This document shows positions 1 through 8,434 of a DNA stretch of 64,000 bases, one piece after another (within the stretch, counting starts at the first letter, position 1; the number at the start of each line of letters is the position of its first letter). The stretch is from Pseudomonadota bacterium (lineage in GTDB: Bacteria > Pseudomonadota > Gammaproteobacteria > Burkholderiales > Burkholderiaceae_B), in contig JAEWHK010000039.1 of assembly GCA_023387815.1 (NCBI GenBank), positions 108,650-172,649 of the forward strand, read 5' to 3'. Under the pieces are notes generated by a model. The model saw only the letters and a list, made by a program, of their open reading frames with translations. It did no database searches and was not told where the DNA came from. The translations under genes and the position numbers were made by a program.

Positions 1-19
1 TTCCAGGTACACATTCATC

Positions 20-151
20 ATGCAAAAATTCGTAGCGTTGACTGCTATTGTTCTTCTTCTCGCCGGCTGTGGCGTCCGTCAGGGCTACTACCAAGGAGCA
101 CCCGCCGTGCCCGCTGACGCACCTCCTCCAACTTCCCTGCTTTCACAATAA
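20..151 (+). CDS. small lipoprotein, LptM-like
   Basis: A 43-residue protein with a lipoprotein signal peptide: MQKF, a hydrophobic core, then the lipobox LLAGC with the lipidated Cys at residue 17. The mature part is only about 27 residues and is rich in Gly, Pro and Ala (CGVRQGYYQG). Size and the Cys-Gly-x-x-x-Gly start of the mature part resemble LptM/YifL-type lipoproteins, which in Enterobacteria assist maturation of the LPS translocon LptD, but similarity at this length is weak. The upstream region and promoter lie outside the window. The stop is 6 bases before the next gene, so the two may be co-transcribed. Confidence 0.6.
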   Translation: MQKFVALTAIVLLLAGCGVRQGYYQGAPAVPADAPPPTSLLSQ

Positions 152-157
152 GCTGTC

Positions 158-508
158 ATGAACGAACCAGGCATTCAAACAAGTCTCTTACGTCCGCTGC
201 ACCAGGGCGTGCAGATCTCGGCAGAGGTCAACGGTCTTGTGCTGGATATTTATCTTGTGGTCGCTGCGGTCGACTTCGATCAAATCCCTGCTATTGTTCC
301 TGCCGAGCGTTTCGAACAGGAAGGCCAGATCCATATTGCCAGTCTTGGTCTGGAAGACGAACCTGTGGAAGACGAAATGGAGTCCATCCTGGCGAATATG
401 GACTCAGGTGATACGGTCCTTTTTTTCTGTGCCGACACGCAAGCCTACAACGTAGCGCTTGATTTCGTGAATTATTCGGGCGATCGGCAATTTCTGCCTG
501 TAAGCTGA
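158..508 (+). CDS. hypothetical protein, 116 aa
   Basis: An acidic protein of 116 residues that I do not recognise. It has no signal peptide or membrane segment. A Glu/Asp-rich stretch (about residues 60-80) precedes a hydrophobic strand (TVLFFCADTQAYNVALDFV). It starts 6 bases after the upstream lipoprotein stop, consistent with a two-gene transcript, but I see no clear ribosome binding site. Its last 105 bases lie under the 3' end of the convergent helicase gene. Amino acid composition looks like a real folded protein, so I keep it. Confidence 0.55.
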   Translation: MNEPGIQTSLLRPLHQGVQISAEVNGLVLDIYLVVAAVDFDQIPAIVPAERFEQEGQIHIASLGLEDEPVEDEMESILANMDSGDTVLFFCADTQAYNVALDFVNYSGDRQFLPVS

Positions 509-2815
509 AAGACTCGTCCGCCAGCTCCGCCTATCGTGCCTGCGGATGTGCTTTTTGTTTTCCTTAAGCAGTTCCGTGACAAAGATCGATAATCTGTTCT
601 CCTCGTCGGGGACGAGCAGCCAGAGACGCTTTCTGGCGCGGGTCATTGCCACATAAAAAAGTCTGCGCTCATCGGCAAACGCAAAGTCTTCTTGTGGCGG
701 CAGAAACTGCTCTCTCACGGGATCAATCGGCTTTTCGGATGGAAAGCCGTATACGCCCTGCTCCATATTCAGGATCAGCACATAATCGGCTTCAAGTCCT
801 TTGGAAGCATGCACAGTGCTGGACTGAATCTGCAACATCGGGTAGCGTCTGCCGAATTCTGTCAACAGCGATTGTGCAGGCAGCAAGTGCGAAAATCGCG
901 CCAGTATCAGAACTGTGAATTTCAATTGGCATACCGCTGCATTGCTATTGCTTGCGGCGTCAATACGGTCCGAACGAACCGATGCGGCTTTTGAAGCCTC
1001 CTCCTGAAGCCGTGAAAGAATGGACGGAAGTCCCTGAGCTTGAATTGCAATTGTGATAACCGGTACACCACCTGGCTTGACGGCGTAGAGCTTCTTCGAA
1101 TTCTGAAACGCATTTTTCATCAGAAACCGGCTGCTGATCTGGCAAAGATCCTGATTAAAACGAAAGGTACAGCTCAATGGGATCAGTCGAAATTGAGGAT
1201 GTACCCGTTCACCAAACTGCGTGCAGTAGCGAATGTCGCTGCCGGCAAAGCGGTAGATGGCCTGCCAGTCATCACCCACGCAAAACAGTCGTATACCCGG
1301 TTGTTGCGCCAGCATGGCCGCAATCAGGGCGTACCGGTGGGACGAGATATCCTGAAACTCGTCGATAAGAATGTCCCGCCACGGAATCTGGAAACGCCCT
1401 TCCTTCACATACTGTGTGGCTCGCGAAATCATTCCGTCAAAATCAATTTCACCTCGATCCCGAATATAGGCATCATAGGCATGTACGAGTGGTTCCAGCA
1501 TCGACAGCACATAGCGGTTCATTCGCTCAACAGCAGGATCCGACCATGCGTTTGTACCAGACCCGGCATTCACAATGTCAGCCCTGGTTTTAGCGAGCCG
1601 ATACAAAGGCAGCAGATCTGCCAGCATCTCCAGTAAGGCCTCCCATCTTTCCGAACCCATCAGCATCGACAGGCAGTCACTTGCCGATACCAGGGACTTC
1701 TTCCACCAGGCGTTGGCGTCTGAGTTCGCCTTTTCGACAGCGGGGCCAGTAACCGGGACATCCGGGAAGCTATTCAGGTGGCCTCGCTGCTGATGCAATG
1801 TACGATTCAGATACTGGATAAGCGATCCTATATCTGCAGCAGATGTCGAGGACTCCCACAATTGAATATATTGCGTGCCATAGCGATGATGAATGTCTGA
1901 TAGACGGACCGCGAGCTGGCGTACCTCAAGGGGCGCGTCGTTTTGTTCAACATAATCGAAAACATCGACATACACATGGATATCTGGAAGAAAAAAACTC
2001 GCCCGGTACGGCATTCGTTTAGTCAGATAGACTTCCTGCGGATAATGCGCAAGATAGTGGTACACAAAACCCAACAGACTGAAGGCATTGGCAACCAGGC
2101 ATTCTAAGGGATTGCGCATCAGTTCACCTCTGAGCGAACGTAAGGGCCGCGACGCAAACGATGCCAGATAGGCATCACGACTGACATACTCGCCGGACAA
2201 CGACAGACGTGGTTCGACGCTTGCAAAATACTCAATAAGCAGGCGTGCATAGTCATCGGATCGTTCCATGCATTGTCGAATCTGCTCATCCAGAAAACGG
2301 CGCACCGTTTCAGGCTGCGTGCAGAAACAGGTAATTTGGGGACGTTTCTGTTCAACCTGCGTGACGATTTGCAGACCCAGACTATGGAATGTGCTGGCTA
2401 CAAAACCATCAACCGAAAGTCGATCTGCCAGCCGTCTGTGCAGTCTGTCCTGTATCTCCAGGGCCGCCGCGCGTGCAAAAGCCAGGCACAGGATTTCCTC
2501 TGGTGACGCCAGGTCATTGGCCAACAGGAACGCCACGCGCCCGGTCAAGGTACTGGTTTTACCTGTCCCCGCCCCGGCCAGCACAAGTGTTGCTGCTGCA
2601 TCCGATACACAGGCGCGGCGTTGCTCCTGGGTCAGCGGCGTACTCTCTATGACATCAAACAACCCGGCATAGTCCACCAGCCATTGCGCCTCTGTTTCGG
2701 TCATATCGACGCCGGCTACGGTCTCGCTCGTATTAACACCGGCCTGCGTCTCGTTGATATCTACGCTGGCTTCTGTGTCTCGACTATCAACACTTCCTTG
2801 TACTTTGGTTTGCAT
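404..2815 (-). CDS. UvrD/Rep-family DNA helicase, helicase IV-like
   Basis: Superfamily 1 ATP-dependent DNA helicase, 803 residues. After about 50 Thr/Glu-rich residues come motif I (AGAGTGKTSTL), motif II (IDEFQD), motif III (VGDDWQAIYRFAGSD), motif V (STVHASKGLEADYV) and motif VI (FYVAMTRARKRLW). The GDDWQAIYRF signature is typical of helicase IV (HelD)-like enzymes. A long insert between motifs I and II (about residues 180-420) is also seen in that group. E. coli HelD is shorter (684 aa). The last 45 or so residues are basic, lie beyond the usual end after motif VI, and overlap the convergent 116-aa gene by 105 bases, so the C-terminus may be a lost-stop extension. Role: unwinding during repair or recombination, by family knowledge. 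Confidence 0.85.
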   Translation of the reverse strand: MQTKVQGSVDSRDTEASVDINETQAGVNTSETVAGVDMTETEAQWLVDYAGLFDVIESTPLTQEQRRACVSDAAATLVLAGAGTGKTSTLTGRVAFLLANDLASPEEILCLAFARAAALEIQDRLHRRLADRLSVDGFVASTFHSLGLQIVTQVEQKRPQITCFCTQPETVRRFLDEQIRQCMERSDDYARLLIEYFASVEPRLSLSGEYVSRDAYLASFASRPLRSLRGELMRNPLECLVANAFSLLGFVYHYLAHYPQEVYLTKRMPYRASFFLPDIHVYVDVFDYVEQNDAPLEVRQLAVRLSDIHHRYGTQYIQLWESSTSAADIGSLIQYLNRTLHQQRGHLNSFPDVPVTGPAVEKANSDANAWWKKSLVSASDCLSMLMGSERWEALLEMLADLLPLYRLAKTRADIVNAGSGTNAWSDPAVERMNRYVLSMLEPLVHAYDAYIRDRGEIDFDGMISRATQYVKEGRFQIPWRDILIDEFQDISSHRYALIAAMLAQQPGIRLFCVGDDWQAIYRFAGSDIRYCTQFGERVHPQFRLIPLSCTFRFNQDLCQISSRFLMKNAFQNSKKLYAVKPGGVPVITIAIQAQGLPSILSRLQEEASKAASVRSDRIDAASNSNAAVCQLKFTVLILARFSHLLPAQSLLTEFGRRYPMLQIQSSTVHASKGLEADYVLILNMEQGVYGFPSEKPIDPVREQFLPPQEDFAFADERRLFYVAMTRARKRLWLLVPDEENRLSIFVTELLKENKKHIRRHDRRSWRTSLSAYRQKLPIARIIHEIKRYVVGLRVGTEKKDRIT

Positions 2816-3168
2816 ACTCCCTGGATCGAAAAAATGACCATTCCTAAGCTTAATATGGCCATTTCACGCAGTGACGGGTAAAGGGATGCGCCGATCCATG
2901 AGGAATTCAACGAATGCGATGGGCAAACTCGCCATTGCTCCGCCTTCAGTCACACTAGCCATCACAAGTGTTGTATGAATCCCACGTTGCGATGACCAGA
3001 CATACCTCCTGCTACAGGTAATTCTGCAGACAAAATAAAAACCGGTAACGTGAAAACGCTACCGGTTCGTTTTATACCTACAGGGCTACACACCCTGCGA
3101 GTATAAGGTCTCTACTGCTTCACTGTCGCCAGGCGAACGCTCCGCCCCGCGTATGTGCTACCCTTAAA
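2816..3168. other. intergenic region, no gene
   Basis: About 350 bases between the helicase start and the end of the next minus-strand gene. It should hold the helicase promoter. The only structure I can define is the terminator hairpin at 3041-3066. No open reading frame here is convincing. Confidence 0.5.
3035..3066 (-). terminator. intrinsic terminator of the 3169-3600 gene
   Basis: Inverted repeat ACCGGTAACG / CGCTACCGGT with one mismatch and a 6-base loop. On the minus strand it is followed by TTTTTATTTT. It lies about 100 bases downstream of the exported Pro-rich protein gene. Confidence 0.7.
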
Positions 3169-3600
3169 TCAGGGACGTGGACGAGACAGATCCTGTACAG
3201 GCGCTGTACCATCCTGCATTGGCACTGGCTGACCAGGCGCCGCTTGAGTGGCTGGTGCAGGCGGTGGTGTGACAGGCTGAACACCGGCAGGCACCGGACG
3301 GCCATCAGGACCGATCACTGTTGTCTGGGAAGTACCAGTCACAGGAACCTGACCCGCTGGTACAGTCTGTACCTGCGCGTTTTGCTGTTGAGCCTGTTCT
3401 GGTGTCACAGGCACTGTTGTTTCAGTCATACGCAGCGTAGGTTCAACATACATATCCTGAGATTTCGCCCAGGCTGAACGGGTATCCTTTGCCTCGCCCA
3501 GTGCATGACGGGACAGATTGTCAGAAGGCTTAGCAGCATGTGCGTTGACAGAGGCCGCAGTTGCGAGAACGATCATAGCGGGAACGAGAATTTTTTTCAT
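3169..3600 (-). CDS. exported Pro/Gln-rich hypothetical protein
   Basis: 143 residues with a clear Sec signal peptide (MKKILVPAMIVLATAASVNAHA, cleavage near residue 22). The mature protein is low-complexity: a Gln/Val stretch, then Pro/Ala/Val-rich segments containing VIGPDGRPVPAG. No Cys and no known domain. It is probably a periplasmic or secreted protein of largely disordered structure. The start has a good upstream AAGGGG on the minus strand. A terminator follows, so it is likely a single-gene transcript. Function unknown. Confidence 0.7.
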   Translation of the reverse strand: MKKILVPAMIVLATAASVNAHAAKPSDNLSRHALGEAKDTRSAWAKSQDMYVEPTLRMTETTVPVTPEQAQQQNAQVQTVPAGQVPVTGTSQTTVIGPDGRPVPAGVQPVTPPPAPATQAAPGQPVPMQDGTAPVQDLSRPRP

Positions 3601-3841
3601 AAAAGAACCCCTTTAATAAACATAAACAAAACTTATACGGCTTTCATATTAACAACTGATACTCAAACGAATGTAACGGAATGCATAAAAATCAAACAGT
3701 TCGCTTATGGCCATACGCATGAGTGCGAACGTTCAATTCAATACGTTACAGGATATTCACTTACTACTATAACTGAATTTAATTAAAATGAAAGTGGGGA
3801 TTAATAATCCGATACAATACAGCCAGTATAGGAGTTGTCGA

Positions 3842-4096
3842 ATGAAAAAACTGTTATTGCTTCTCGTGCCCGTGGTTCTGGCCGGTTGTGCGTCCAGCGG
3901 GCTGGATGTCGTTGACCGTGGCAATTATGGGGTGAAATGTTCGCCTAATGCTCAGACGCCGCCAAACTGGGAAATGTGCATGCAGACCGCACAAAAAACT
4001 TGCGGATACCAGAAACCTGTGAATATTTCACAACACAATCCAACAGGTACCGGTACCGCTGAAGACACCTACTTCATGAATTTTCAGTGTCAGTAG
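3842..4096 (+). CDS. small lipoprotein, 84 aa
   Basis: The start is placed at 3842 because the sequence then opens with a classic lipoprotein signal (MKKLLLLLVPVVLAGC, Cys16) preceded by AGGAG. A longer frame upstream has no signal or ribosome site. The mature part has four further Cys residues (KCS, EMCM, KTCGY, FQC), suggesting two disulfides in the periplasm. The family is unknown to me. Its last 23 bases overlap the convergent methyltransferase gene. Confidence 0.75.
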   Translation: MKKLLLLLVPVVLAGCASSGLDVVDRGNYGVKCSPNAQTPPNWEMCMQTAQKTCGYQKPVNISQHNPTGTGTAEDTYFMNFQCQ

Positions 4097-5390
4097 GCAC
4101 CAGGCACCACAGGCGAGTCGTCTCGCGCGCCCTCGCCTCATATAGCGGGTCTGAACGGTCTGTCGCACGACGGTGGCCCGGTCGCGCATCGTAAGTTGCG
4201 TGAACCTGCAGACCCGCAAGTTCGAATCTTGCCTGCAAAGCACCCTCAGCCCGTAACCCCAGCAGCTCGGCCAGATCAGACATGATCAGCCATATCTGTC
4301 CATCCGGCTCAAGATGAGCGCGCGCCTCTTGCAGAAACCCTTCAAGCACCTGCTCGTCCGGATCATATACGGCAGCATCCAGTGACGTGACCACTTTGCC
4401 GGGCAGCCACGGTGGATTGCAGATTAGCAGATCAGCCTTTCCGTCAGGAAAGAAGGCTTGCTTCTGAACCCGTACACAATGTTCCAGACCCAGCCTCTGA
4501 ACATTCTCCTGTGCACACGCCACGGCAAGAGGTGACGAATCCGTGGCGATCACCTGATTCACACCTTTTTTTGCCAGAAGGATGGCAAGGACACCGGTGC
4601 CCGTCCCAATATCGAACGCACAGTGGTGTCGACCCGGCAATGGGGCCTGCATTACCAGGTCCAGGTACTCCGCTCGCGACGGCGAAAACACACCGTAATG
4701 TGGATGAATGCGAAAATCACAATTGGCAATGGGCACCCCTTTTCGTCGCCATTCATAAGCGCCGATGATGCCCAGTAATTCTCTGAGAGAAATCAGCATG
4801 GGTAACTGCCGTGGCGCAAATACCTGGCTCATTGCCTGACCAACTTCAGGTGCGCGGCGCAGAGCGATGCCGTTATCTGCTTCGATCTGAATAAGCAACT
4901 GACCCAAAAGCCGAACACGCTGCGCCTGTTGCATGCGGTAGCGATGAAATCTCTCGGTGAGCGACAGCGTATGTGTCGAAGCCGGCGATTTCGCTTTCTT
5001 ATCCAGCCGACGCGTCAATGCCTGCAATAGTTGTCGGGCATTCTGAAAATCTCCGCGCCATACCAGTGCGGACCCGGCACGCATTGACTTCAACGCCGCG
5101 TCAGCCGACCAGGTATCGTCTGCAAACAACAGCCTGTCTGGTGCACTAAATCCCGCTTCCGAATGCCAAAGAACCGTACCCGACTCATCAGGCAGCGGTA
5201 TTTTCGTAAAACTGTCAGCACTTTTGCCCGTATTGATATTCATCGGATTGATTTCCATAGAGCCGCCCAGGGCGCCAGAGTCTGCATACGGACTGCATTT
5301 TGCCATAAATCCACCGTGGAGCGTCCCGCTTTCAATGATCAACGGATCTGGCGAAATCGGATCACATTGGTTTAAGGTCGACGGCTTCAT
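4074..5390 (-). CDS. class I SAM-dependent methyltransferase
   Basis: 438 residues; the C-terminal half is a Rossmann methyltransferase domain. It contains FDIGTGTGVLAILLAKKG (SAM-binding motif I), ATDSSPLAVACAQENV (motif II) and the catalytic LICNPPWLPG (NPPW, as in N6-adenine and PrmC/RlmG-type enzymes). The N-terminal 170 residues, including a basic helical stretch near TRRLDKKAKSP, are not recognised. They may bind the substrate, probably RNA, DNA or protein. Several in-frame Met codons exist near the start (residues 29, 45 and 50), so the true start is uncertain. It is a single gene between convergent and divergent neighbours. Confidence 0.8.
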   Translation of the reverse strand: MKPSTLNQCDPISPDPLIIESGTLHGGFMAKCSPYADSGALGGSMEINPMNINTGKSADSFTKIPLPDESGTVLWHSEAGFSAPDRLLFADDTWSADAALKSMRAGSALVWRGDFQNARQLLQALTRRLDKKAKSPASTHTLSLTERFHRYRMQQAQRVRLLGQLLIQIEADNGIALRRAPEVGQAMSQVFAPRQLPMLISLRELLGIIGAYEWRRKGVPIANCDFRIHPHYGVFSPSRAEYLDLVMQAPLPGRHHCAFDIGTGTGVLAILLAKKGVNQVIATDSSPLAVACAQENVQRLGLEHCVRVQKQAFFPDGKADLLICNPPWLPGKVVTSLDAAVYDPDEQVLEGFLQEARAHLEPDGQIWLIMSDLAELLGLRAEGALQARFELAGLQVHATYDARPGHRRATDRSDPLYEARARETTRLWCLVPTDTENS

Positions 5391-5520
5391 ACGAATGAGC
5401 GGATTATTGCTTACTTACATTATTCTGAATACAGACGTGATAAATTAATATCCTGATTTTGCGCTTTCGTTTTTCCTGGCGCTCCGGCGTCAGCCAACAT
5501 ATCAATGACAGGAGTTTTCA

Positions 5521-6102
5521 ATGTCCCCTATTTCAGGAAGTTTTCTGACCGCCGCACTCGTATTTGGTACGACATCTGTCGCCTTTGCTCAAACCGCCAA
5601 TTATGAGGTTGAGCCCACTCACACATTTGTCACGGTTGAGGTCAAACACTTCGAAACGTCCACGCTGAGAATACGCTTTGAAGACGTTCAGGGTACCATT
5701 GCAGCGGATCCCAAAAAGAGTGAAGGTTCTGCCGATATCAAAATTCTTACGAAATCAATCAGCTCGGGAACCAAGGATTTCGACGACCATCTGAAGTCGC
5801 CTGATTTCTTTGACGTCGATAAATATCCGGAAATTACATTTGCCGGTAAAAAGTTTGACTACAAGGACGACAAACTTGCCTCGGTTGAAGGTGACCTGAC
5901 GCTTCTGGGCAAAACGCTGCCTGTAACGCTTAACAATACCAATTACAACTGCTATTTCCAGCCGGTGCTGAAAAAGAACATCTGCGGTGGCGATTTCGAA
6001 ACCAAAATTGAACGCAGCAAATGGGGAATGAATTGGGGAATTGACATGGGTGTTCCCGATGAGGTTCGTGTCCTCGTTCAGATCGAAGCCATCGTCAAAT
6101 AG
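5521..6102 (+). CDS. YceI family periplasmic lipocalin-like protein
   Basis: 193 residues with a signal peptide (cleavage after VAFA, about residue 23) and the YceI fold. Diagnostic stretches are YEVEPTHTFVTVEVKHF at the start of the barrel, the DDHLKSPDFFDVDKYPEITF motif, and a C-terminal GMNWGIDMGVPDEVRVLVQIEA. YceI proteins bind isoprenoid-type lipids in the periplasm; the physiological role is poorly defined. GACAGGAG lies 7 bases before the ATG. The gene stands alone, divergent from the methyltransferase. Confidence 0.9.
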   Translation: MSPISGSFLTAALVFGTTSVAFAQTANYEVEPTHTFVTVEVKHFETSTLRIRFEDVQGTIAADPKKSEGSADIKILTKSISSGTKDFDDHLKSPDFFDVDKYPEITFAGKKFDYKDDKLASVEGDLTLLGKTLPVTLNNTNYNCYFQPVLKKNICGGDFETKIERSKWGMNWGIDMGVPDEVRVLVQIEAIVK

Positions 6103-6221
6103 GATCACGGGCAGATAAATACATATGTAATATAGTGCCTGGCGGCACGGCTATTTCATCCATCATATTTTTCTAGGTACCTGTTCCGAAATTGTTTATA
6201 CTCTGCGCAGGCAGGTTCCCA

Positions 6222-6241
6222 TCAACGCAGCGTTGATTTTT
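6222..6241 (+). promoter_or_regulatory. 15-bp perfect dyad followed by T-run upstream of lipoprotein gene
   Basis: TCAACGC-A-GCGTTGA followed by five Ts, ending 15 bases before the ATG at 6256. A possible -10 (TATACT) lies about 25 bases upstream. The dyad could be an operator or a small hairpin in the leader. The loop would be too tight for a good terminator. Confidence 0.35.
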
Positions 6242-6255
6242 CGGAAAAAATAAAC

Positions 6256-6681
6256 ATGGTTCCATACTTCAAAAAAATAGCCGCCGCCCTGGCATTTGCA
6301 ACAATTGCCGCCTGCTCTTCCGCGCCGCCGGATCCTTACGCGCAGTTTACGGAGCAGGAACAGCAGTCTGACCAGACATTGACGACAACTGCCGTGGCCT
6401 TTGCCCGGAAATACCCTCCCTCTTCCGTCGGCCAGTGCGAAGCACTGACGCATGAGTCTTATGAAAAAGGCACGCGCTGCTACCGGGTGATCAATCGCAA
6501 CTGGGAACGCGACTACAATCAGGCATATGGCAACGCAGACAAGCGTACGCGTGTTGTCTTGAAGCGTTACCACAAGGCCTTCTCTGAATACTACCTGGCA
6601 CCGACCACGCCTGCCAAACAGGCGGCCGCCGAGAAGTCTTACGAACAGCTGCAGCGCCGTATGGGTGCCTACGGCGGGTAA
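6256..6681 (+). CDS. lipoprotein, 141 aa, unknown function
   Basis: Lipoprotein signal MVPYFKKIAAALAFATIAAC with Cys20, followed by SSAPPDPYAQF. The mature part is mostly helical and charged, with Tyr/Arg-rich stretches (RCYRVINRNWERDYNQAYGNADKR). No domain recognised. The downstream gene starts 29 bases after its stop and may be co-transcribed. Confidence 0.7.
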   Translation: MVPYFKKIAAALAFATIAACSSAPPDPYAQFTEQEQQSDQTLTTTAVAFARKYPPSSVGQCEALTHESYEKGTRCYRVINRNWERDYNQAYGNADKRTRVVLKRYHKAFSEYYLAPTTPAKQAAAEKSYEQLQRRMGAYGG

Positions 6682-6710
6682 TTCGAATTTCCAAACAGGG
6701 AGTATGACAA

Positions 6711-7061
6711 ATGGCATATCAAGGAAGCTGTCACTGCGGCGCGGTGGCGTTTACCGTCGAAGCAGATCTACCCACCCAGGCCGTCAGTTGCAATTGTTCA
6801 ATCTGCAGGCGTAACGGTGCACTACTGACCTTTGTACCCGAGGACGATTTCAGGCTTGACCAGGGCCAGGATGCCCTGACGACCTATGAATTCAACAAGC
6901 ACCACGTGCAGCATCAATTTTGCAGAATTTGCGGAATACAGTCCTTTTCCAGTGGACGCAAGCCGGACGGCACGGTTTCTTACGCCGTCAACCTGCGCAG
7001 CGTCCCGGACGCCGATCTGGCGGCGCTGCAAATTCAGCATTACGATGGTGCGTCTGCCTGA
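6711..7061 (+). CDS. GFA/CENP-V family zinc protein
   Basis: 116 residues with the zinc-binding pattern of the GFA (glutathione-dependent formaldehyde-activating enzyme) fold: GSCHCGAV near the N-terminus, CNCSICRRNG in the middle and QFCRICGIQSFS near residue 75. Family members have been linked to S-hydroxymethylglutathione formation, but most small ones have no proven substrate. Cytoplasmic, no signal peptide. GGGAG lies upstream of the ATG. Confidence 0.88.
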   Translation: MAYQGSCHCGAVAFTVEADLPTQAVSCNCSICRRNGALLTFVPEDDFRLDQGQDALTTYEFNKHHVQHQFCRICGIQSFSSGRKPDGTVSYAVNLRSVPDADLAALQIQHYDGASA

Positions 7062-7246
7062 AGCTGACCCGCCCGCCATTTAAGGGCAGACTGTAGATGT
7101 AAGCAGGATATTTTTATTAATTTCGAACCCTGCAATTGAAAAACAATCGTCACAATGATATGATGCACGACTTAGCTGGAAACGCAATTTCCCTGGCATC
7201 TTCCCCACCGTCAGCGGCAGCGCTTCAAAAGCTAATATCGGCATCG

Positions 7247-7324
<78 letters not shown>

Positions 7325-7332
7325 GTAAAATC

Positions 7333-7365
7333 AAGGACTTACGAGAAATCGGAAAGTCCTTTTTT
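7333..7365 (+). terminator. tRNA-Pro terminator (element-borne copy)
   Basis: AAGGACTT / AAGTCCTT inverted repeat with a 13-base loop, followed by TTTT, 8 bases after the tRNA CCA. A second copy at 18580-18612 follows the right-hand attachment repeat. Confidence 0.8.
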
Positions 7366-7381
7366 GTTGTCCATCATCGGT

Positions 7382-7421
7382 AGGTATACACCAAGGTCTA
7401 CCCGAGGGAAAAGGTATACCC
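7382..7421 (+). repeat. putative integrase arm-type sites, left
   Basis: Two direct copies, AGGTATACAC at 7382-7391 and AGGTATACCC at 7412-7421, 30 bases apart, with a weaker third match between them (AGGTCTACCC at 7394-7403). The same decamer occurs twice at the right end (18389-18410). After excision the two groups would flank the core, as arm sites do in lambda-type attP. Confidence 0.65.
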
Positions 7422-7495
7422 ACTCCCGCGATTCCAGATCACACCAGTGCGCAGATCAGCGCAGTGCAATACGGGAAAATCCCGCTTTGGGGTTT

Positions 7496-7611
7496 TGCGA
7501 TTTCAAATCACATTACTCTCCGAGACCACCGATCCGGTGTTCTGGACAAGCCCGCAACTTGTTGATATTACTCATCTCTGGCACTGTGCCAGGGTGTGAT
7601 TTCAAATCGCA
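7496..7611. repeat. two copies of a 17-bp dyad operator-like sequence
   Basis: TGCGATTTCAAATCACA at 7496-7512 and TGTGATTTCAAATCGCA at 7595-7611, each a near-perfect palindrome around a central C. A third, shorter relative (GGATTTGAAATCC) lies at 14124-14136, upstream of the 66-aa gene. They look like binding sites for an element-encoded regulator. The rest of 7370-7637 holds no gene. Confidence 0.5.
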
Positions 7612-7637
7612 CCCTTCGCTACCGAATTTTCGGTCGG

Positions 7638-7913
7638 TTAAATATCCATCGCCCGATAAGGGTTCAACAATCGCAGGTAGGTTTCATTGTCCACCAGGCG
7701 GCCCTCGACCTTACCCTCCCGATGTTCGTACAGATCGCCCACGGCCAGCAGGATGGCAGCGGTAACGGGTGCCGGTACTGGATCGGGCATTTCGGCCAGG
7801 TTCAGGTAGTCCAGCGCGGCAGCAGTGGCCGCATCAATATAGTGCTGGATCAGCGTATCGTCATCGTCAATATCGACACGCAGGTGCTGTTTTGCTTGGG
7901 TTACATCAACCAT
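7638..7913 (-). CDS. head-tail connector, HK97 gp6-like
   Basis: 91 residues. It opens with VDVTQAKQHLRVDIDDDDTLIQHYIDAATAAALDYL, the helical start typical of the gp6-like phage connector family, and ends with LLNPYRAM, also common in that family. Gp6-type proteins form a ring below the portal. It overlaps the upstream head closure gene by 8 bases and is the last gene of the capsid operon. A short GC-containing hairpin (ACCGAA/TTCGGT at 7621-7634) follows, without a T-run. Confidence 0.85.
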   Translation of the reverse strand: MVDVTQAKQHLRVDIDDDDTLIQHYIDAATAAALDYLNLAEMPDPVPAPVTAAILLAVGDLYEHREGKVEGRLVDNETYLRLLNPYRAMDI

Positions 7914-8235
7914 TATTTACTCCACTTTCAGCCATGACGGTAATCATGGTTTTGTCGTTGTTTGGCAAAATGCCCTTGATATTGAATATTGTGTCGTCCA
8001 GCAGGATGCGGTACACCGGCAGTAGATTTTTCATGTACCGGATGATGATCTTAAAAGTGGTCCCGGCCTGTTCAGCATTGGCGGCCAGAAACTCCCGGCC
8101 ACTGATACCCTGTATCTGCGCCCAGGTCTGCGCCACTGTTACCCAGCCACCAATGGGTTCACCAGTCACAGGGTCTTGCCCGGTGATCTCGTAATTCTGT
8201 ACCGTTATCCGGTGTTTCAGCTTTCCAATATCCAT
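7906..8235 (-). CDS. phage head closure / head-tail adaptor protein
   Basis: 109 residues of the head-tail joining family: MDIGKLKHRITVQNYE at the N-terminus, a middle WAQIQGISGREFLAANAEQAGTTFKIIIRY and a C-terminal TIFNIKGILPNNDKTMITVMAES. Such proteins seal the filled head and give the docking surface for a tail. In a tail-less satellite this surface decides which helper tails can be used. AAGGAATTGAA lies just before the ATG. About 200 bases separate it from terL; that gap contains the dyad TACTGT-ATGG-ACAGTA (8281-8296) but no convincing gene. Confidence 0.88.
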   Translation of the reverse strand: MDIGKLKHRITVQNYEITGQDPVTGEPIGGWVTVAQTWAQIQGISGREFLAANAEQAGTTFKIIIRYMKNLLPVYRILLDDTIFNIKGILPNNDKTMITVMAESGVNNG

Positions 8236-8434
8236 TTCAATTCCTTAATGTTAGTTGGCGGCCACCGACCCAAGGAGGTCTACTGTATGGACAGTAACGG
8301 ACGAGATCGCGCCGCCTGACGGGGTTTTTCATGAGAAGGCACTCACCGTCTAATCCTTCCCTGCCTAACCACAGCCTGAAAGCTATACAGGCTGAACCCT
8401 GACAGGCGGGGGTTTACAGAACAGCTTGCGCCGC

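Noticed and set aside
3505..3786. 93-codon plus-strand frame upstream of the 84-aa lipoprotein
   Set aside because: It overlaps the signal-peptide end of the opposite gene, lacks a ribosome site and has random composition.
8281..8296. TACTGTATGGACAGTA as a second SOS box
   Set aside because: The half sites are separated by 4 bases, not 8, so LexA would not fit. It is kept only as an unexplained dyad in the terL-head closure gap.
8237..8332. 31-codon minus-strand frame between terL and the head closure gene
   Set aside because: No good ribosome site, odd Arg/Pro/Trp composition and no family resemblance.
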